Positions 5,880 through 6,113 of a stretch of 6,113 bases of DNA are shown in pieces (within the stretch, counting starts at the first letter, position 1; each line of letters opens with the position of its first letter). Where the stretch lies: the NCBI GenBank assembly GCA_031376885.1, contig JANMEL010000295.1, forward strand, positions 1 to 6,113, read 5' to 3'. The notes under the pieces are model-generated. The model had not been told where the DNA came from and searched no databases. It saw only the letters and a list, made by a program, of their open reading frames with translations. The position numbers and the translations under genes were made by a program. This DNA comes from Chamaesiphon sp031376885 (GTDB lineage Bacteria > Cyanobacteriota > Cyanobacteriia > Cyanobacteriales > Chamaesiphonaceae).

Positions 5880-5888
5880 AGCTTTTCG

Positions 5889-5902
5889 GGGGAAGCTTCC
5901 CC
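5889..5902. repeat. Perfect 14-bp palindrome GGGGAAGCTTCCCC
   Basis: The 14 bases equal their own reverse complement. They lie ten bases after the hairpin at 5847-5879 and two bases beyond the stop codon of the minus-strand open frame at 5905. They may be part of a compound repeat or an mRNA end structure for either strand. Confidence 0.6.
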
Positions 5903-5904
5903 AG

Positions 5905-6111
5905 TCAGTCACGATCGGACTCGATCGAATCCCAAATGTCCAAAGTCGAGTCCAAGAAGTCGGGGATATTGACCCATATTCCGCACTTCAAGAAAGTATT
6001 ATCCAAATCCAACAGTTTCCGCTCTAGAGACAACACGAATCGCCGCCTCTCTAGCTTCCCCCCGTCTTGAAAAGGTGCTCTACTTGGGGAAACCCCAAGA
6101 TCGCACTTTTC
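5905..6111 (-). other. Unrecognised open reading frame running off the window (possible gene 3' end)
   Basis: Between the window edge and a TGA at 5905-5907 the minus strand keeps 68 codons open. The last 42 or so residues look protein-like: amphipathic and acidic, containing LERKLLDLDNTF, WVNIPDFLD and LDIWDSIESDRD. The first part (CDLGVSPSR onward) is encoded by the hairpin at 6068-6112 and looks repeat-derived. GTG and TTG codons occur mid-frame but no ribosome binding site is evident. The + strand over 5866-6024 is also open, so openness alone is not proof. It could be a gene 3' end, a pseudogene remnant, or repeat sequence. No family is recognised. Confidence 0.25.
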
Positions 6112-6112
6112 G
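6068..6112. repeat. Long imperfect hairpin at the right edge
   Basis: The inner stem CTTGGGG/CCCCAAG (6083-6089 with 6093-6099) has an AAA loop. Past a small internal loop, GTGC (6075-6078) pairs with GCAC (6103-6106), and past a one-base bulge GAAAA (6069-6073) pairs with TTTTC (6107-6111), with a further wobble pair at 6068/6112. That is 16 pairs plus the wobble. It may continue outside the window. It could be a dispersed palindromic repeat or a terminator. Confidence 0.6.
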
Positions 6113-6113
6113 C

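Larger units (their letters stand above)
5785..6113. other. 329-bp tail without a confident gene
   Basis: After the kinase stop this stretch holds a hairpin (5847-5879), a 14-bp palindrome (5889-5902), an uncertain minus-strand open frame (5905-6111) and an edge hairpin (6068-6112). No tRNA, rRNA or transposase was seen. It reads as a repeat-rich intergenic region between the kinase and whatever lies to the right. Confidence 0.6.

Noticed and set aside
5866..6024. Plus-strand open frame opposite the edge ORF (ends ...IIQIQQFPL)
   Set aside because: Starts inside the hairpin without a start codon and competes with the longer minus-strand frame; noted only as a reason to keep confidence low.

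Overview
The window looks like cyanobacterial chromosome. The CGATCG core, and one full GCGATCGC octamer at 173-180, recur throughout, as expected of HIP1-rich cyanobacterial genomes. Heptanucleotide tandem repeats and GC-rich palindromic repeats sit between genes, and the proteins have a cyanobacterial character: a tandem-domain histidine phosphatase and a Hanks-type kinase with an HRDxSPDN loop and a YAPEEQ motif. The species cannot be named from the sequence alone.

Layout, left to right: (1) an eight-copy CCCCTAT-type heptamer array (32-88) ending directly at the ATG of aroE, shikimate dehydrogenase (89-994, +). (2) A short spacer, then a two-domain histidine phosphatase (1067-2410, +) with a TTG start. 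(3) A convergent junction holding a MITE-like inverted-repeat element (2414-2545) with an internal hairpin; the element supplies the last 28 or so codons of a minus-strand cupin-fold gene (2461-2982, -). (4) A 193-bp spacer, then a single-component-type Rieske oxygenase (3176-4138, -), whose start codons are preceded by a second copy of the heptamer array (4143-4184), in the same orientation relative to its gene as at aroE. (5) A divergent intergenic region with a weak minus-strand promoter candidate and a strong Shine-Dalgarno followed by a three-codon ORF. (6) A Ser/Thr protein kinase with a C-terminal extension (4381-5784, +). (7) A 329-bp tail with no confident gene: a strong hairpin, a 14-bp palindrome, an unrecognised minus-strand open frame running off the window, and a long imperfect hairpin at the edge.

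The genes do not form one obvious pathway. aroE and the phosphatase are co-directional with a 72-bp spacer and could be co-transcribed. The oxygenase and cupin genes are co-directional and could share a transcript, although the spacer between them contains a possible promoter. The most distinctive signal is not a protein system. It is the placement of one heptamer repeat family exactly in the 5' leader of two unrelated genes (aroE and the oxygenase), replacing any recognisable ribosome binding site, together with a second repeat family that has extended a coding region. I found no defence, CRISPR or transposase gene.
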